Source: SKVL01 sp051745565 (GTDB lineage Bacteria > Patescibacteriota > Minisyncoccia > Phycocordibacterales > CSBR16-193). Taken from it: DNA of 14,451 nt. The stretch covers positions 1-14,451 of the forward strand of contig JBNJEF010000016.1 in the NCBI GenBank assembly GCA_051745565.1. Direction: 5' to 3'. The notes beneath the pieces are model-generated. The model did no database searches, had not been told where the DNA came from, and saw nothing but the letters and a program-made list of their open reading frames with translations. This document shows, in pieces, positions 13,194-14,451 of this stretch; positions within the stretch are counted from its first letter, which is position 1, and each line of letters starts with the position of its first letter. Made by a program: the position numbers and the translations under genes.

Positions 13194-14249
13194 ATGGATG
13201 ATCTAAGAACGGAGATATTAAAACTTAAGATAACTATAAGTGTTTTCCTTGTGTTGTGCTTTTGTGTTTTTGGGATATCTTCCGTTGTTTTTTTTACTTT
13301 TTATACTCAAAATAATTTGGTTGAGGTTCAATCGGAGGAAGAGAGATTTACTGACAATGAACAGACGGAAGACGAGGAAAATTTGTACGAGGAGAATGAT
13401 ATGAAGGCTCAAGTTTTGGGGCATTCCAAAAATGCTCAAGTGGAAGATGAAGAAGAATTTTTTGAAGGAATTCAAATAATTGCAAAGTCCGCTTTGGTTT
13501 GGGATACCAGGGAAGGGGAGGCGATATATGAGAAATCCCCTCAAAAACCTCTCCCCTTGGCTTCTTTAGCGAAGTTAATGACAGCAGCGGTGGCTTTGGA
13601 GGAAGCTGATCCACAACTTCCGGTGATAATAGACCATGACTCTCTAAAGCAATATGGTAATAGCGGCCTTTTTCTTAATGAAAAGTGGAAGCTAAAAGAA
13701 TTGGCCAGAGTCAGTATAATGTCTTCCGTAAATGATGCTTCTTATGCTATGGCGAGCACCGTCGGTTCTCGATTAGTCGGTCATTCTTCGGAAGAGGGAG
13801 TTGAAATGTTCGTTTCAAGAATGAATGAAAAGGCTGAAGAATTAGGTCTCTCAAACACTTTTTTCAATAATTCAACAGGGCTGGATATTAATAAGAAAAC
13901 AGCAGGGGCTTATGGCTCGGCGAGGGATATTGTAAAACTTACTCTTCATGTACTTTCCGAGTATCCCGGTATACTATATTCTACAAGACATTCATCTAAA
14001 GAAGTTGTCTCTTTAAGCGGTTTTCATCATACCTTTATAAATAGTAATCCGAATGTTTCCGATATGGGAGGTATAGTGGCCTCAAAAACCGGATACACTG
14101 ATCTTGCGGGCGGAAATCTTATGGTGGTGGTAAATACTGACCTAAATTATCCTGTTATAATAGTGGTGCTGGGATCTACCTTTGATGGACGCTTTGAAGA
14201 TGTAAGAATATTAACAGAAGAAACTCGTAATTATCTTAGTTCATTATGA
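13194..14249 (+). CDS. Membrane-anchored D-alanyl-D-alanine carboxypeptidase (S11 family)
   Basis: 351 residues. A single N-terminal hydrophobic helix (about 13-37) anchors the protein. An acidic Glu/Asp-rich linker (about 44-90) and the penicillin-binding catalytic domain (about 92-345) follow outside the membrane. All three active-site motifs of serine D,D-peptidases are present: SxxK as SLAK (124-127, nucleophile S124), SxN as SVN (178-180) and KTG (298-300). 'GLSNTFFNNSTGLD' (218-231) is also typical of family S11. It trims the terminal D-Ala from peptidoglycan pentapeptides. There is no separate C-terminal amphipathic anchor as in E. coli DacA. It follows scpB by 14 nt, and its TGA overlaps the mraY ATG. 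Confidence 0.93.
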   Translation: MDDLRTEILKLKITISVFLVLCFCVFGISSVVFFTFYTQNNLVEVQSEEERFTDNEQTEDEENLYEENDMKAQVLGHSKNAQVEDEEEFFEGIQIIAKSALVWDTREGEAIYEKSPQKPLPLASLAKLMTAAVALEEADPQLPVIIDHDSLKQYGNSGLFLNEKWKLKELARVSIMSSVNDASYAMASTVGSRLVGHSSEEGVEMFVSRMNEKAEELGLSNTFFNNSTGLDINKKTAGAYGSARDIVKLTLHVLSEYPGILYSTRHSSKEVVSLSGFHHTFINSNPNVSDMGGIVASKTGYTDLAGGNLMVVVNTDLNYPVIIVVLGSTFDGRFEDVRILTEETRNYLSSL

Positions 14250-14451
14250 TGATCGATGTTGTAAAAATCATACTACCTTCCGTTTTGGCATTCGGGGTCG
14301 GAATAATAATGACTCCTTTTTTGACTTATTATTTGTACCGTTATAAGGCGTGGAAAAAGAAAGCTGGTAAAAAGGGTTTGGACGGCAAAAAGGCGGAGGT
14401 CTTTAACGAATTGCATAAAGAGAAGGAGGTGGGAACTCCTCGTATGGGAGG
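14246..14451 (+). CDS. mraY: MraY, N-terminal fragment
   Basis: The first 68 codons are present before the window ends. The peptide starts 'MMIDVVKIILPSVLAFGVG' with a first transmembrane segment (about 5-30). It then has 'KAEVFNELHKEKEVGTPRMGG' (in two parts, about 49-68), which carries the 'GTP.MGG' signature of phospho-N-acetylmuramoyl-pentapeptide transferase. This enzyme makes lipid I in peptidoglycan synthesis. A positively charged loop lies between the two. The 4-nt ATGA overlap with the carboxypeptidase gene suggests one operon for cell-wall synthesis. Confidence 0.88.
   Translation, partial: MMIDVVKIILPSVLAFGVGIIMTPFLTYYLYRYKAWKKKAGKKGLDGKKAEVFNELHKEKEVGTPRMG

Overview
The window is a dense, almost entirely plus-strand stretch of housekeeping genes from a bacterium with a small, compact genome. 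Protein styles such as the RpoA block 'LYPGYGHTLGNSLRR', shortened ribosomal proteins and tight packing point to the Patescibacteria (Candidate Phyla Radiation), perhaps a Parcubacteria-like lineage. This is inference from family resemblance, not a database result. TGA is used as a stop (pepA, dacA), so the UGA-glycine code of Gracilibacteria and Absconditabacteria does not apply. Very few genes have a Shine-Dalgarno sequence.

Layout. (1) 1-2401: the end of the ribosomal/RNA polymerase cluster, rpsD (3' end only), rpoA, rplQ, rplM, rpsI, with a consensus-like promoter between rplQ and rplM. (2) 2527-6394: Hsp70 chaperone genes grpE, dnaK, dnaJ. A long hairpin separates dnaK from dnaJ, and dnaJ has its own promoter. 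A Rho-independent terminator whose 5' arm lies in the last dnaJ codons closes the block. (3) 6497-11370: trpS, pepA, aspS and a CaCA-type Na+/Ca2+ antiporter gene. The AspRS lacks the GAD insertion domain typical of bacterial enzymes. (4) 11371-11859: the only long gap between protein genes. It holds what looks like an unrecognised structured non-coding RNA gene on the minus strand: a TATAAT promoter, about 250 nt whose two ends pair with each other, and a strong terminator. A perfect DnaA box and the scpA promoter lie next to it. (5) 11860-14451: scpA, scpB, a membrane-anchored D-Ala-D-Ala carboxypeptidase and the start of mraY, closely packed, linking chromosome segregation with peptidoglycan synthesis.

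Two observations stand out. The first is the putative minus-strand ncRNA at 11409-11694: predicted transcription start, terminal helix, G-U compensated stems and terminator all agree on the same strand. The second is a recurring arrangement in which a -10-like TANNNT box ends 6-8 nt before an ATG (dnaJ, scpA, trpS, the antiporter gene, and weakly rpoA and scpB), which suggests leaderless or nearly leaderless mRNAs. For scpA this means the apparent TTG start at 11824 is really the -35 box of its promoter.
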